47,771 bases of DNA from Bacteroidota bacterium. GTDB lineage: Bacteria; Bacteroidota; Ignavibacteria; UBA10030; UBA6906. Positions 18,432-27,673 of the stretch are shown piece after piece; position 1 is the stretch's first letter; every line of letters begins with the position of its first letter. The notes below the pieces were generated by a model. It had not been told where the DNA came from, ran no database searches, and worked only from the letters and a program-made list of their open reading frames with translations. The DNA lies in the NCBI GenBank assembly GCA_030835135.1, contig JAUQWO010000031.1, forward strand, positions 1 through 47,771. Reading direction: 5' to 3'. The position numbers and the translations under genes are program-made.

Positions 18432-19597
18432 GCATTCCCCACATGGATCACGGCGTCGCCGAACTTCGCCCGGAGGTCATCCACGGCCTTGAGCATCTTC
18501 TCCCGGTTCCCGTCGCGTTCCGAGAACTGCAATGTCAGTTGTTCGCCCGCGGAGAAGTTGGACAGGTGCACACCGATCAGCCGCACCGGGCGGCCGTCAT
18601 GCAGGCCATGCAGGAGCTCGCGCGCGGTGCGGAACACGACCGTGTCGTCATTCGTCGGCTCGATCGTCCGCGCCGTGGAGTGCGTGGCGAAGTCCTGATA
18701 GCGGACCTTCACCTGGACCGTGCCGGTATTCCAGCCCTTCGCCCGGAGCGTGGAGCACACGTCTTCAACGAGGGTGAACATCTCGCCCTCCAGGTCGTCC
18801 TTCCGCTGCAGGTCCCGGGAGAATGTCTCTTCCCGGCTGATGCTCTTCCGCACCCAGTGCGTCACCAGTTCATCCGATCCCCCGCCCTGGGCGACGTCCA
18901 GGAGCCAATTGCCGTGCATGCCGAGCAGCGCCGTGGCCTGTTCACGGCTCAGACCCTGCAGATCCGCCACGGTACGGATGCCGCGCGAATGGAGCCGGGC
19001 CTCGGTCTTTGCGCCGACCCCGGGAATGACACCCACGGGCAGGGGTGCCAGGAACGCCTTCTCTTCACCCGGAGGGACGATGCACACACCGGATGGCTTC
19101 ACGGTCCCCACGGCGATCTTTGCCAGCGTCTTCCCCGTCGCCAGTGCGATGGAACATGGCAGCGACAACTCCTTCAGGACGATGTCTTTGAGCGAGCGGA
19201 TGAACCCGGGGAGATCGTTATTGTACAGCCCTTCGCAGCCGGTGAGATCGAAGTAGAATTCGTCGATCGATGCGCGCTCCACGACGGGCGCAAGCTGCAT
19301 CAGGCGTTCGTGGAGCCGGTCCGAGTATTCACCATACTCATGGTGCCTGCCGCGGACCATGATGAGCTGCGGACAGAGCTTCAATGCCCGGGCGGCGGAC
19401 ATTGCGGAACGCACGCCGAACGCACGGGCTTCATAGGATGCCGACGCGACAACGCCGCGGCCTTGCGGCGACCCGCCGACGGCCACGGGCTTCCCCCGGA
19501 GGGACGGGTCCTTGATGCGCTCGACAGAGACGAAGAAACAATCGAGGTCCAGATGCGCTATGTGCTTCGGGCGGTCGTTCATCGGAGAGACTGACAT
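18428..19597 (-). CDS. dinB: DNA polymerase IV (Y-family, translesion)
   Basis: 389 residues from the ATG at 19597; an ATG at 19582 is an alternative. Neither has a good Shine-Dalgarno site. LDLDCFFVSVE supplies the first metal aspartates and RASIDEFYFDLTG the second acidic site. GVIPGVGAKTEARL is the helix-hairpin-helix of the thumb, and the little-finger domain fills the C-terminus. Only 28 nt separate it from the glycosyltransferase gene upstream. No LexA box was recognised in that short gap. Confidence 0.93.
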   Translation of the reverse strand: MSVSPMNDRPKHIAHLDLDCFFVSVERIKDPSLRGKPVAVGGSPQGRGVVASASYEARAFGVRSAMSAARALKLCPQLIMVRGRHHEYGEYSDRLHERLMQLAPVVERASIDEFYFDLTGCEGLYNNDLPGFIRSLKDIVLKELSLPCSIALATGKTLAKIAVGTVKPSGVCIVPPGEEKAFLAPLPVGVIPGVGAKTEARLHSRGIRTVADLQGLSREQATALLGMHGNWLLDVAQGGGSDELVTHWVRKSISREETFSRDLQRKDDLEGEMFTLVEDVCSTLRAKGWNTGTVQVKVRYQDFATHSTARTIEPTNDDTVVFRTARELLHGLHDGRPVRLIGVHLSNFSAGEQLTLQFSERDGNREKMLKAVDDLRAKFGDAVIHVGNA

Positions 19598-19625
19598 AAA
19601 AAATACCAACTTCCACCAGCAAATG

Positions 19626-21143
19626 CTACCTTCCTCTGCGTGTACGCCGGCAGATCGTATAGCCCCCGAAACGCCGCACAACCTCGTAGTGATGATCGAC
19701 AAGGAGGCGATCGTAGAGGCCCGCACCGAAGGTGCCAATGATCAGATAGCGCGCATCCACGGACGCCAGATCATAGTGCATCGGCTCCATACCCTTCAGC
19801 CAGTTCTTTCTGATGAATTCCACATTCAACTGCGCGGGCGGCATGTGCACGGGCCGCTCCAGGAGAAAGAGCAATTCACTTTCGTAGGTCTCTATGGTGG
19901 AACCGGGCGGCGTGACATGATTGACGAATGATGCCGTTTCCTCCAGTCCGGACCGTTGCTGAGGTTCCGCGATCGCCCGGGCCCCGATCCACACCTGCCG
20001 TCCGGTCATCGTGCTGAAGAAGAGCAACAGTGCCACGCCCCCGATCCGGTATGTCGATGCGCGCGGAGTGCCCATCCGTGTCCGCACCAGCCGGAACAAC
20101 CGGACAATGAGATCCGCGGTGAACGGGGCCGCCAGGAACAACGCAGGGAATCCGTATCGCCCCCAACCGATCGAGAGCGTGACGTACCAGATGAACCAGC
20201 TCCCCGCGATGACGGCCAGGAGCGTGCGCGCAGCCTCGGTCCAGTGGTCTTCCACGGGATGCAGGGTAGAACGGAATATCCGGAGCGCCGCGATGCCCAG
20301 CGCACACGAAACGGATGCCCCTCCGAGCAGGGCGAACCGAATCGTGGAACGCCGGATCTCCGGATCGAAGACCATCGCTGTCGCCTCCGTCAGTCCGACG
20401 ACGGGGTCGGCAGGCGTTCCGGGCGACACCAGCATGACCGTCTTGAACCAACCGATGACGTACATCACCAGGAGAGCGACCGCCAGGACCCCTCCAGTAC
20501 GGATCGCTGCACGTTGTTGGCGGACCATCTGGATGCCGGCAGTGATCCCCAGACCCGACACGACAAAGGGAAGGACCTGGGATTTGGTGGCAAGAGCCAG
20601 TCCGAACAGGATCGCCGACAGAATGATCCGTGTCCAGCGGGTACCATCGCTGCTCAGATAGAGAAGGACCGCAAGCAGAATGAACAGCACTGCCGGGATC
20701 TCCCCGAGCACATTCCTGCCGACCACCAGGGCAGAGAGGTCCCATTGCGCCGGTGCAGCGCACACCAGCACCACGGCGATCAGGGCAGTGGCGCGCGAGA
20801 ACAGACGTCGCGTGACGAGATACAGGAGGACGAGGGTGATGGCGGTGCAGAAGACCATCGCCATGCGAGCCTGTACGAGCCCCACGCCAAACGCCAGGAA
20901 GGATGCCGCGATGATCGACACGACCGGAAGATGTGCGGACAGTGACGGCCCGGCAGGTGCACCATTCAGCACATGGCCATAATGGCCGTGGGTCACCCAG
21001 TTCTTTGCCACGCTGAGCGTCCACCCTTCGTCCCACCACGGGAGCGGGAACTGCGTGATCCCGAACGATGAGAGAACGACGACGAATACAGCTCCCGTCA
21101 GAAGCAGTATTCTCTCTGACCGTGGGATCCGATCAGCGACCAT
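19626..21143 (-). CDS. Membrane glycosyltransferase, GT39/ArnT-like (GT-C fold)
   Basis: 505 residues from the ATG at 21143 (GGAG about 9 nt upstream), overlapping the previous gene by 11 nt. About nine to eleven membrane segments. The first periplasmic loop has PWWDEGW, the acidic motif that binds the divalent ion and lipid-phosphate sugar in GT-C enzymes such as ArnT and PMT. A polar C-terminal domain follows (from about 400). It probably transfers a sugar from a polyprenyl phosphate carrier. The adjacent GT2 with a DPM-like fold could make that donor. Confidence 0.82.
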   Translation of the reverse strand: MVADRIPRSERILLLTGAVFVVVLSSFGITQFPLPWWDEGWTLSVAKNWVTHGHYGHVLNGAPAGPSLSAHLPVVSIIAASFLAFGVGLVQARMAMVFCTAITLVLLYLVTRRLFSRATALIAVVLVCAAPAQWDLSALVVGRNVLGEIPAVLFILLAVLLYLSSDGTRWTRIILSAILFGLALATKSQVLPFVVSGLGITAGIQMVRQQRAAIRTGGVLAVALLVMYVIGWFKTVMLVSPGTPADPVVGLTEATAMVFDPEIRRSTIRFALLGGASVSCALGIAALRIFRSTLHPVEDHWTEAARTLLAVIAGSWFIWYVTLSIGWGRYGFPALFLAAPFTADLIVRLFRLVRTRMGTPRASTYRIGGVALLLFFSTMTGRQVWIGARAIAEPQQRSGLEETASFVNHVTPPGSTIETYESELLFLLERPVHMPPAQLNVEFIRKNWLKGMEPMHYDLASVDARYLIIGTFGAGLYDRLLVDHHYEVVRRFGGYTICRRTRRGR

Positions 21144-21978
21144 AGCGGAGCACTCCCCAGACGTAGCCTGCACCCTGGAATTTTTCGGCCACCCAGTGGA
21201 TCACGTAGTGCCTCCGCTGTTGAAAGGCGGAGGCGTTACACGGCCCCAGCACCTTCGCCTTCACGGCTCCCAGTACCCGGGCAGCCCGGGAGCGTTCGGG
21301 ATCCCATATGATACTCTCCTGAGGTGACGTGGCCAAGCCGTGTCGACGGATGGCCCGATGCAGAAGCGCGACACCGACGCCGCGGTTGAATTGGTGACGC
21401 ATGTAGCCTGTCACGGTCACCCTGCGCAGATGCCGGACGTGCGTTGGGACGTAGACCAACCGGAAGCCGGCACCTGTGATCCTCATGATCAATTCCCAGT
21501 CCTCCGATCCGTAGCGTCCCCATGATTCAACGAACACATGGCCATCACGGCGGCGCATGGCTTCCAGCACTGTGGAGCGGAGGACGAGGTTGCCGGTGTT
21601 GCCAACGAGTCCCGCTCCGTCGAGGACACGCTCCCGCGGCAGTGGCCGTGTGGTGCGGATCGCGTTGAGCAACGGATCGGTTTCGATGAATGAACCACCT
21701 GCACCATCGGCTCCGGTCTCATCGAGCGCGGCAACCATGGACGCAAGCCATTCCGGAGGAGGCACGGTATCATCATCGAGCAACGCGATGATGTCGCCGC
21801 GCGCCTGTTCGATCCCACGGTTCCGCGCCCAGCCGGGGCCGCGACGGTCGCGGTCCTCGATGACGCAGACCTCATCCGGTGCGAGCGTCTGTGCCGCGAT
21901 GCCCTCCTTCACAGACTGCAGTGACGTCCGTCCGGAGGTGGGGATCACGATCGTGATACGATGATTGTGCATGGTCAT
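21133..21978 (-). CDS. Family 2 glycosyltransferase
   Basis: 281 residues from the ATG at 21978 (21972 also possible; neither has a good ribosome site). Residues 6-100 form a GT-A nucleotide-sugar domain: TIVIPTSGR, IEDRDRRGPGWARNRG and LLDDDTVPP with the DxD metal motif. SEDWEL near 175 is the catalytic acidic region. Likely transfers a sugar in assembly of the surface polysaccharide. The in-frame extension to 22125 uses TTG and shows no family similarity. A 150-nt gap with hairpins precedes it. Confidence 0.85.
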   Translation of the reverse strand: MTMHNHRITIVIPTSGRTSLQSVKEGIAAQTLAPDEVCVIEDRDRRGPGWARNRGIEQARGDIIALLDDDTVPPPEWLASMVAALDETGADGAGGSFIETDPLLNAIRTTRPLPRERVLDGAGLVGNTGNLVLRSTVLEAMRRRDGHVFVESWGRYGSEDWELIMRITGAGFRLVYVPTHVRHLRRVTVTGYMRHQFNRGVGVALLHRAIRRHGLATSPQESIIWDPERSRAARVLGAVKAKVLGPCNASAFQQRRHYVIHWVAEKFQGAGYVWGVLRYGR

Positions 21979-22038
21979 GGAGTTCTCGGGTCGAGCCGTT
22001 GCCGCGGTGGGAGCAGCAAAGGCGCAGTGGAGAAGAAT

Positions 22039-22107
22039 GCGACCCCTGGGGTCGCGTCGGATCGCCGTGGAGTGATCGAACCGTGCGGCGTGGCTTTGTC
22101 GCACGGT
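22039..22107 (-). other. Two hairpins and an imperfect tandem repeat in an intercistronic gap
   Basis: The 150-nt gap (21979-22128) carries a perfect palindrome GCGACCCCTGGGGTCGC (22039-22055), and ACCGTGCG (22080-22087) pairing with CGCACGGT (22100-22107). GTGGAG..GATCGAAC occurs twice (near 22067 and 22106). No T-run is present. It may shape translation of the downstream GT2. Confidence 0.45.
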
Positions 22108-22128
22108 GGAGAGGATCGAACGCAAGCG

Positions 22129-23676
22129 TCACGCATCTCCCCCCCTCCTTCCCGCGCAGGCAAGCATCAGCGGACGGATGTGGACGAAGACGGGGCGCGC
22201 GACGGACGCCATAGACGGGGGGAGACTGGCCAGGACCTCGTCGAGTTCAGCGACATGCACGAGTCCCAGCCGCAGCACCATCACCACGAAGGCGATACCG
22301 CCAAGCAGTCCGCCCAGGATCACGCGTAGCCCCGGCATCATCGGAATGGCGGCGATCGCTGCCATCAGCGCGCCGGTCGCACTGAAGAGCAGGAGTTGGC
22401 GTCCCGGGAGGAATCCGTGAAACGCCGCGACTCCACATCCCCGAAGGAAGACCGCGTACGGCACCACGACCAGCGCGTAGGCCGTTCCGGTCGACACGGC
22501 AGCACCCATGATGCCCCACAGGGGTACAAGCAGGAATGCCAGGAGAGCATTCAGTGCGGTGGCGGCGCCGACAACTCCGGCCAGCCGCAACACCCCCCCG
22601 CGCGCATGGAGGACGGGACCGAGAAGCCTGCCGAGAGAGAAGCTGAATACGCCCGGGATCAGCACGCGGAGGATCGGCGCAGCGCCGACGAACGGCCGGC
22701 CGAAATACAGAGCAAGGAGATCGACTGCGAACACGAACACGAAGGTCAGAAGGAAGCCGGTCACGAGCGACACCGAGCGTACGGCGCGGCTGACGAGCAC
22801 ACCGATCTCCGCGGCGCGTCCTTCGACCCACAGCCGCGCGGTGGACTGAAGCATGACGCCCTCGACGGCGATCACCAGCACCCAGACGAATTCCGCCATC
22901 TGTAGTGCGGTCGCAAAGAGCCCCGTTGCCGTGTTGTCGCCGGTGAGATGGTGCACCAGCACCACTCCCGACCGGTAGAGCATCATGCTCAGGGAGGCGT
23001 ACAGCATGGACATCAGGGTGAACCCGAGCAGATCGCGCGGCCGGGGGTCGTCCGATGTCAGCGCGGCACGCACGGTGGTCCGGGGCACCAGGCGGCGCGC
23101 GGCGCCGAGCGACCGGAGAGCCATGTACGCATTGCCGAGGAGCAATCCGAAGAAGACGCCGGAGATCCCGTACCCCACCACCGCCAATATCGCACTCACC
23201 ACGGCGGTCAGAACCGCTGCGGCGGAACCCGCCATGCCCGCGACATCCTCCCTGTGCATTCCGTACAGTATACCACGCGCATAGAACCAGACCACATCAA
23301 AGCCGAGACAGCCGAGGAGTATGGCGATCAGCGGCCATCCTGCAGCGGCAGGGATCCCGGGCGCGATGATCCACCCCATGAGCGATCCCGCCAGGACGAA
23401 GCCCAGGAAGCAGATCCACCCGCTCAAGAGTGCGACGCGTGCACGGCGGTCCTGGTCGGGATGCTCCGCGACAAAGCGGGAGAGCGACTGCAGGGTCCCG
23501 GCGTTCGCAAGGGGCGCCGCGAGGAACAGCACTGACAGGTAGTAGGCATAGTGCCCGTAGCCCTCGGTCCCGAGCGCGCGGGAGATGAACGGCGTGGCCA
23601 GCATCGACGCACTGACGCGCGTGATGGTCCACATCCCGACCGACAGGACACCTCTAGAGATGTTTGAGGGCGGCAT
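22129..23676 (-). CDS. Polysaccharide flippase (Wzx/oligosaccharide transporter, MOP superfamily)
   Basis: 515 residues from the ATG at 23676, with GGGAG about 10 nt upstream; it overlaps the previous gene by 23 nt. About 12 to 14 hydrophobic segments. The N-terminus (SVGMWTITRVSASMLATPFISRALGTEGYGHYAY) has the R-LG-x-E-x-YG signature of the polysaccharide synthesis family. It should flip lipid-linked repeat units across the inner membrane. The tail is rich in Arg and lies in the cytoplasm. Confidence 0.88.
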   Translation of the reverse strand: MPPSNISRGVLSVGMWTITRVSASMLATPFISRALGTEGYGHYAYYLSVLFLAAPLANAGTLQSLSRFVAEHPDQDRRARVALLSGWICFLGFVLAGSLMGWIIAPGIPAAAGWPLIAILLGCLGFDVVWFYARGILYGMHREDVAGMAGSAAAVLTAVVSAILAVVGYGISGVFFGLLLGNAYMALRSLGAARRLVPRTTVRAALTSDDPRPRDLLGFTLMSMLYASLSMMLYRSGVVLVHHLTGDNTATGLFATALQMAEFVWVLVIAVEGVMLQSTARLWVEGRAAEIGVLVSRAVRSVSLVTGFLLTFVFVFAVDLLALYFGRPFVGAAPILRVLIPGVFSFSLGRLLGPVLHARGGVLRLAGVVGAATALNALLAFLLVPLWGIMGAAVSTGTAYALVVVPYAVFLRGCGVAAFHGFLPGRQLLLFSATGALMAAIAAIPMMPGLRVILGGLLGGIAFVVMVLRLGLVHVAELDEVLASLPPSMASVARPVFVHIRPLMLACAGRRGGDA

Positions 23677-24778
23677 GCCGATCGTACTCCCGGATGTGCG
23701 CTGCAAGGGCAGCCGACTTCTCATACGTTGCAAGGACATACGCACGCGCCGCGGCGCCTCGCGCGGCGGGACCTGCATCGAGGATCCGGCGGACACCTGC
23801 GGCGAAATCATCGTCATCGACACGGACCCCGTACCGCCCGGCGAATCCATCGGGATCGACGGCACTGAGGATCGCGCACCCATGCGCGGCGGCTTCCAGA
23901 AATGTGAGCGGCAGACCTTCACGTACGGCAGTATTCACGAAGACGTGTGCCCTGCAGAGAAGCGCATGCATCCGTTCCGGCTCCGTGAAGCGATTGATGA
24001 AGCCCGGCATCTCGAGGTTCGGGATGCCCTCGTAGCGTTTGCGCAGCGAGGCATCGTACGAACTCTCGGCCGATGCGCTCCCGCGCCCCACGGCAACGAA
24101 CTGATACGCCGGGAATGCGGCAGCGAGATCCAGGAACAACTCCGGACGCTTGCGCCGGTCCCACCGGGCCACCGAAACGAAGACCGGGGGATCCGCTCGC
24201 GCAGGGAGCGATGCGGGTACGTCGATGAGGTTTGGCATGAAGCCGGCGGGTTCCGGCAGCCGGAACATGCGCTGCACTTTCGTCCGGAGGAAGTGCGCCG
24301 GAACGTACACGCCGTCGACGCGGCCAAGGGCTCCGGCGATCACGGGTCCCGACTCCGACAGATAATTGAACGGTGTGATCACCCGCCGCGCCGGCGTTGC
24401 GTACAGGAACTCCGTCCACCAGTCGTGGAGATCCCGGGGATCGCGACACGTCACCAGGTGGACGAGTCCGGGATGGATCGCACGTGCGGCCGCGGTGAGA
24501 AGCGTGGGGTCCTGCGAATGGAATATCCGTGCGCGGGATGAACGGATGAGCCGGTATGCCTCGACGGGGCGCGAGATCGGAAAGCTCCTCACGCACACTC
24601 CATTGATGATCTCGCGGGGTTCCTGTCCGGCCCTGCGCGGGACAATCACCTCGACCTCGCATCCGGAGGCAACGAGGGATTCTGCCAGCATACGCGACAT
24701 GCTGCCGAAGCCGCCATAGATGCCCCATCCAAAGTACTGGCTGGCGAGGATACAGATCGGGACGGAAGGGTGCGACAT
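23654..24778 (-). CDS. Family 4 glycosyltransferase
   Basis: 374 residues; start codon shares one base with the previous stop (TGATG). GT-B fold: YGGFGSMSRMLAESLVASG near 20, then the donor half with VFVSVARWDRRKRPELFLD near 185 and REGLPLTFLEAAAHGCAIL near 300, which contains the E-x7-E motif. Acts on a nucleotide sugar, retaining mechanism. Part of the polysaccharide operon; acceptor unknown. Confidence 0.9.
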   Translation of the reverse strand: MSHPSVPICILASQYFGWGIYGGFGSMSRMLAESLVASGCEVEVIVPRRAGQEPREIINGVCVRSFPISRPVEAYRLIRSSRARIFHSQDPTLLTAAARAIHPGLVHLVTCRDPRDLHDWWTEFLYATPARRVITPFNYLSESGPVIAGALGRVDGVYVPAHFLRTKVQRMFRLPEPAGFMPNLIDVPASLPARADPPVFVSVARWDRRKRPELFLDLAAAFPAYQFVAVGRGSASAESSYDASLRKRYEGIPNLEMPGFINRFTEPERMHALLCRAHVFVNTAVREGLPLTFLEAAAHGCAILSAVDPDGFAGRYGVRVDDDDFAAGVRRILDAGPAARGAAARAYVLATYEKSAALAAHIREYDRHAALKHL

Positions 24779-25941
24779 CACACCGCCCCCCGGGATGCGG
24801 GGGGCGAGGCGAGGACGCGCTCCAGAAGATCGAGGTACTCCCGGGTGATCGCCGCCCACGAGAATCGGCCCGCACGGGAGCGCGACACGTTCCCCATCGC
24901 CCGGAGCGTGGCGGGCACACTGAGACACTCACGCAGGGCAGCATGGAGCCCGTCCACATCAGCCCACCGCACAATGCGGCCATTCACCCCATCGTCCACG
25001 AGTTCTTCGGATCCCCCGGTATCGGTCACGATCACCGGAAGGCCGGATGCCATGGCCTCCAGCAATGCCATCGACATGCCTTCGCTTTGCGACGGCAACA
25101 CGAACAGATCGGCGGCGGCGTACACCGAGGGCATGCGTTCGCGTTCGACAAACCCCAGAAAGGTCACGTGATCTGTCAGGCCGGCCTGCCGACATTGTTC
25201 GTGGAGTTTGGCTTCCCTATCGCCGGTCCCAGCGAACACGAGATGCACATCGCTCTGACCACCCTGCCGGAGCCGCGAGAACGCTTCGAGGAGATGGTGC
25301 TGGCCTTTCCGTTCGATGAGCCGGCCGGAGCAGAGAATCCGCACGGGGCCATCGCGCCGTCCTGACCGATCCGCCGCGAACGCGTGAAGATCCACACCGT
25401 TGTGGATGATCCGGATAGGGATGTCGGACATGAATGCCGTTGCAAGGGCACGGTGCGCCGCGCTGATCGCGATCACCGCACGGGCTTCACGCCAGACCTT
25501 CCGGAGGAGAGGAGTGAGGAAGGGGTACAGTCGCGCGTAGCGGGCTTCGAAGCCCGGGACGTCGGGGCCTTGCAGCGACACCACGTACGGCACACGGTAC
25601 AGCTTCCAGAGCGCAAGGCTCATCGCGCCCGCGGGGACACCGGCGAAGGCGAACGAAATGTCGAACTGCTGCGATCGCACGAGCCGTCGCGCCATCCGGG
25701 AACCACGCAGGACATACCGGACGAGTTCCGGATTGGTCGCGTGGTGAATATTGTGGTTGTCAACGGGAACCTTGTGGATCCGGATGCGCGACGAGAAGTC
25801 CTCGTACTCGTACGTCGATCGCGTGCGCGACGACGTCACGAGATCGACGTGCACATCCGGATATGCGGCGAGTTCCTCGAAGAGGTGGAAATTGACCACC
25901 CCGGTTCCCCCGCCGAGGGGCGGGAACTCGTTGTCGAACAT
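24778..25941 (-). CDS. Family 4 glycosyltransferase
   Basis: 387 residues starting MFDNEFPPLGGGTG at 25941, where TGATG couples it to the previous gene. The opening matches GT4 enzymes that bind the acceptor phosphate with a glycine-rich loop. GRLIERKGQHHLLEA near 210 and PSQSEGMSMALLEAMASGLPV near 292 (E-x7-E) define the donor domain. The in-frame region upstream (to 26457) overlaps another gene and is not coding in this frame. Confidence 0.9.
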   Translation of the reverse strand: MFDNEFPPLGGGTGVVNFHLFEELAAYPDVHVDLVTSSRTRSTYEYEDFSSRIRIHKVPVDNHNIHHATNPELVRYVLRGSRMARRLVRSQQFDISFAFAGVPAGAMSLALWKLYRVPYVVSLQGPDVPGFEARYARLYPFLTPLLRKVWREARAVIAISAAHRALATAFMSDIPIRIIHNGVDLHAFAADRSGRRDGPVRILCSGRLIERKGQHHLLEAFSRLRQGGQSDVHLVFAGTGDREAKLHEQCRQAGLTDHVTFLGFVERERMPSVYAAADLFVLPSQSEGMSMALLEAMASGLPVIVTDTGGSEELVDDGVNGRIVRWADVDGLHAALRECLSVPATLRAMGNVSRSRAGRFSWAAITREYLDLLERVLASPPASRGAV

Positions 25942-27002
25942 CAGGATGGTGATACGCCACCCCCGCGGAAGACCCGCCGGACGACGAACACCGGACGACG
26001 CTTCACCTCGTCGGAGATCCGGCCGACGTATTCCGCCATGACGCCGATGGTGATGAGTTGCACGCCAGCGAGAAAGAACACTGCAACGATCAGCGTGGCG
26101 AAACCCGGAGGGTCGAGGGCGAACAGCAATTTCTTCATGAAGTAATACGCCGCCAGTGCAAGGGAGAACACCGAGACCCCCATGCCCATCACGGAGATCA
26201 GCCGCAGGGGCATGTAGCTGAACGACAGCAGACCGTCGGCGGCAAGATAGATCAGCTTGCGCAGAGTGTACTTGGGCTTGCCGGCACCGCGCGCATGCCG
26301 CTCGTAGGCGAGTCCGACCTGCTTGAATCCAAGCCAGCTCCTGATACCGCGCAGAAACCGGTTCCGCTCGGGCATGCGCACGAGCAGATCGACCACCCGC
26401 CGGTCCATCAGGCAGAAATCGCCGGAGTCCAGCGGCATGTTGACGTGCGCGATCCACTGGAGGACCCTGTAGAACGCCGCATAGGCGAATCGCTTGAAGA
26501 TGTTCTCTTTCCGCTGCTGCCGGATGGCATACACGACATCATACCCTTCGCGCCAACGTTCGACGAACGCAGGGAGGACCTCCGGCGGATCCTGCAGATC
26601 GCCGTCCATGATGATGACGGCTTTCCCCCGTGAACACTCCAGCCCCGCGCTGATCGCCACCTGGTGGCCGAAGTTCCTCGAGAGGTCCACCACGACGAAC
26701 CGGTTGTCGGCCCGCGCAACGGCTTCGAGCATCGCCACGGACCGGTCCGTACTCCCATCGTTCACCAGGATCACTTCAAAGGTGATCCCTGATCCCGTGA
26801 GGGTGGTGGAGAGCCGGGACGTGAGTTCCGGGATATTTTCTTGTTCGTTGAAGACCGGGATGACCACGCTGAGCTCGGGAGGCGGAGGTGCTTCTCCCCC
26901 TTCGACAGGCCAGCGCAGTGCCTGTTCCTCTGACACTGCGCTGGCAAGTCTTCTGCAGAATTCGAGCGCGGCAGCCGGATCATGAGTTGGAATGGTCGCC
27001 AC
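25941..27002 (-). CDS. Family 2 glycosyltransferase with C-terminal membrane segments (DPM/GtrB-like)
   Basis: 353 residues from a GTG start at 27002, supported by GAGGGGG upstream; no ATG is better placed. VVIPVFNEQENIPEL near 47 begins the GT-A domain; NDGSTDRS and MDGDLQDPPE give the metal-binding acidic residues, and LDSGDFCLMDR the catalytic region. Two hydrophobic helices near 275-330 anchor it in the membrane, as in bactoprenol-phosphate glucosyltransferases (GtrB, ArnC). It likely makes a polyprenyl-phosphate sugar. First gene of the polysaccharide group, 25 nt after the lipoprotein gene. Confidence 0.9.
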   Translation of the reverse strand: MATIPTHDPAAALEFCRRLASAVSEEQALRWPVEGGEAPPPPELSVVIPVFNEQENIPELTSRLSTTLTGSGITFEVILVNDGSTDRSVAMLEAVARADNRFVVVDLSRNFGHQVAISAGLECSRGKAVIIMDGDLQDPPEVLPAFVERWREGYDVVYAIRQQRKENIFKRFAYAAFYRVLQWIAHVNMPLDSGDFCLMDRRVVDLLVRMPERNRFLRGIRSWLGFKQVGLAYERHARGAGKPKYTLRKLIYLAADGLLSFSYMPLRLISVMGMGVSVFSLALAAYYFMKKLLFALDPPGFATLIVAVFFLAGVQLITIGVMAEYVGRISDEVKRRPVFVVRRVFRGGGVSPS

Positions 27003-27027
27003 GGGATCGCTGCCCCCTCGTTGCCGG

Positions 27028-27621
27028 TCAGTTGGTCGTTGGGGCAGGCTGCTGTTGCTGCTTCTTCCACTCTTCGTACCGCTGCACTTCGGCGTCGAGA
27101 TCCTTGAACGCTTCGGTCGCACGGAACCGTGTGTACAGTTCCTTGTTCTTTTTGATCTCATCCATCAGGGTCGCATTCGCGGCACCCAGAGGAAGCTCCA
27201 TCAGCACGTAGGCACGCCACATCGCGCCATCACGTACGGTCTTCTGGTCCTTCATGCGGCTTCCGTTCAGCGTGGTCGACACGACCAGCTTGGTGGCCTG
27301 CGTGAACTGCTGGATGAGGGTCGCTTCCTGGGCCGTCCCCGTTTCCTCCTCGAAGCGCTTCTGCATCGTATTCACTTTCGTCTCGACGAGGCGCCCGAGC
27401 TCGGCACGGGCACCGGTGCTGGCCTTGTCCACGGCGATCTGCAGGTCCTGCGAGACCGCGGTGTTCGCCGCACGTGCATACAACGGGTCCTGCGGTGCAT
27501 TCGGATACCAATCAGGGATATCACCGGTCTTTGACGCCTGGAGCGTCTCCGGACTGCCGCCGCATCCGGCGAGCATCACCAGTGAGAACAGGATCACCGC
27601 GGTGAAAGCAACGAAACGCAT
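27028..27621 (-). CDS. LPP20-like lipoprotein
   Basis: 197 residues with a signal peptide and lipobox LAGC (C20). IPDWYPNAPQDPLYARAANTA and DKASTGARAELGRLVETKV fit the LPP20/FlgT-N-like family of envelope lipoproteins. The C-terminal 30 residues are charged with a Gln-rich end. It probably works with the two larger envelope proteins encoded just upstream on the same strand. Confidence 0.85.
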   Translation of the reverse strand: MRFVAFTAVILFSLVMLAGCGGSPETLQASKTGDIPDWYPNAPQDPLYARAANTAVSQDLQIAVDKASTGARAELGRLVETKVNTMQKRFEEETGTAQEATLIQQFTQATKLVVSTTLNGSRMKDQKTVRDGAMWRAYVLMELPLGAANATLMDEIKKNKELYTRFRATEAFKDLDAEVQRYEEWKKQQQQPAPTTN

Positions 27622-27673
27622 GACTGCCTCCTTCGGTTGTGAACGTGTGCGTGTGTCCAGCGTGAATTGACTG

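Noticed and set aside
16752-18698. 648-codon plus-strand open frame
   Set aside because: Shadow of the DnaQ-Cho gene; His/Arg-rich composition and no recognisable domain.
21979-22125. N-terminal extension of the GT2 gene from a TTG
   Set aside because: No similarity to GT2 proteins, Arg-rich, and the gap has hairpins instead.
25942-26457. N-terminal extension of the GT4 gene by 172 codons
   Set aside because: It overlaps the GT2 gene in another frame; the GT4 family start MFDNEFPPLGGG coincides with a TGATG coupling at 25941.
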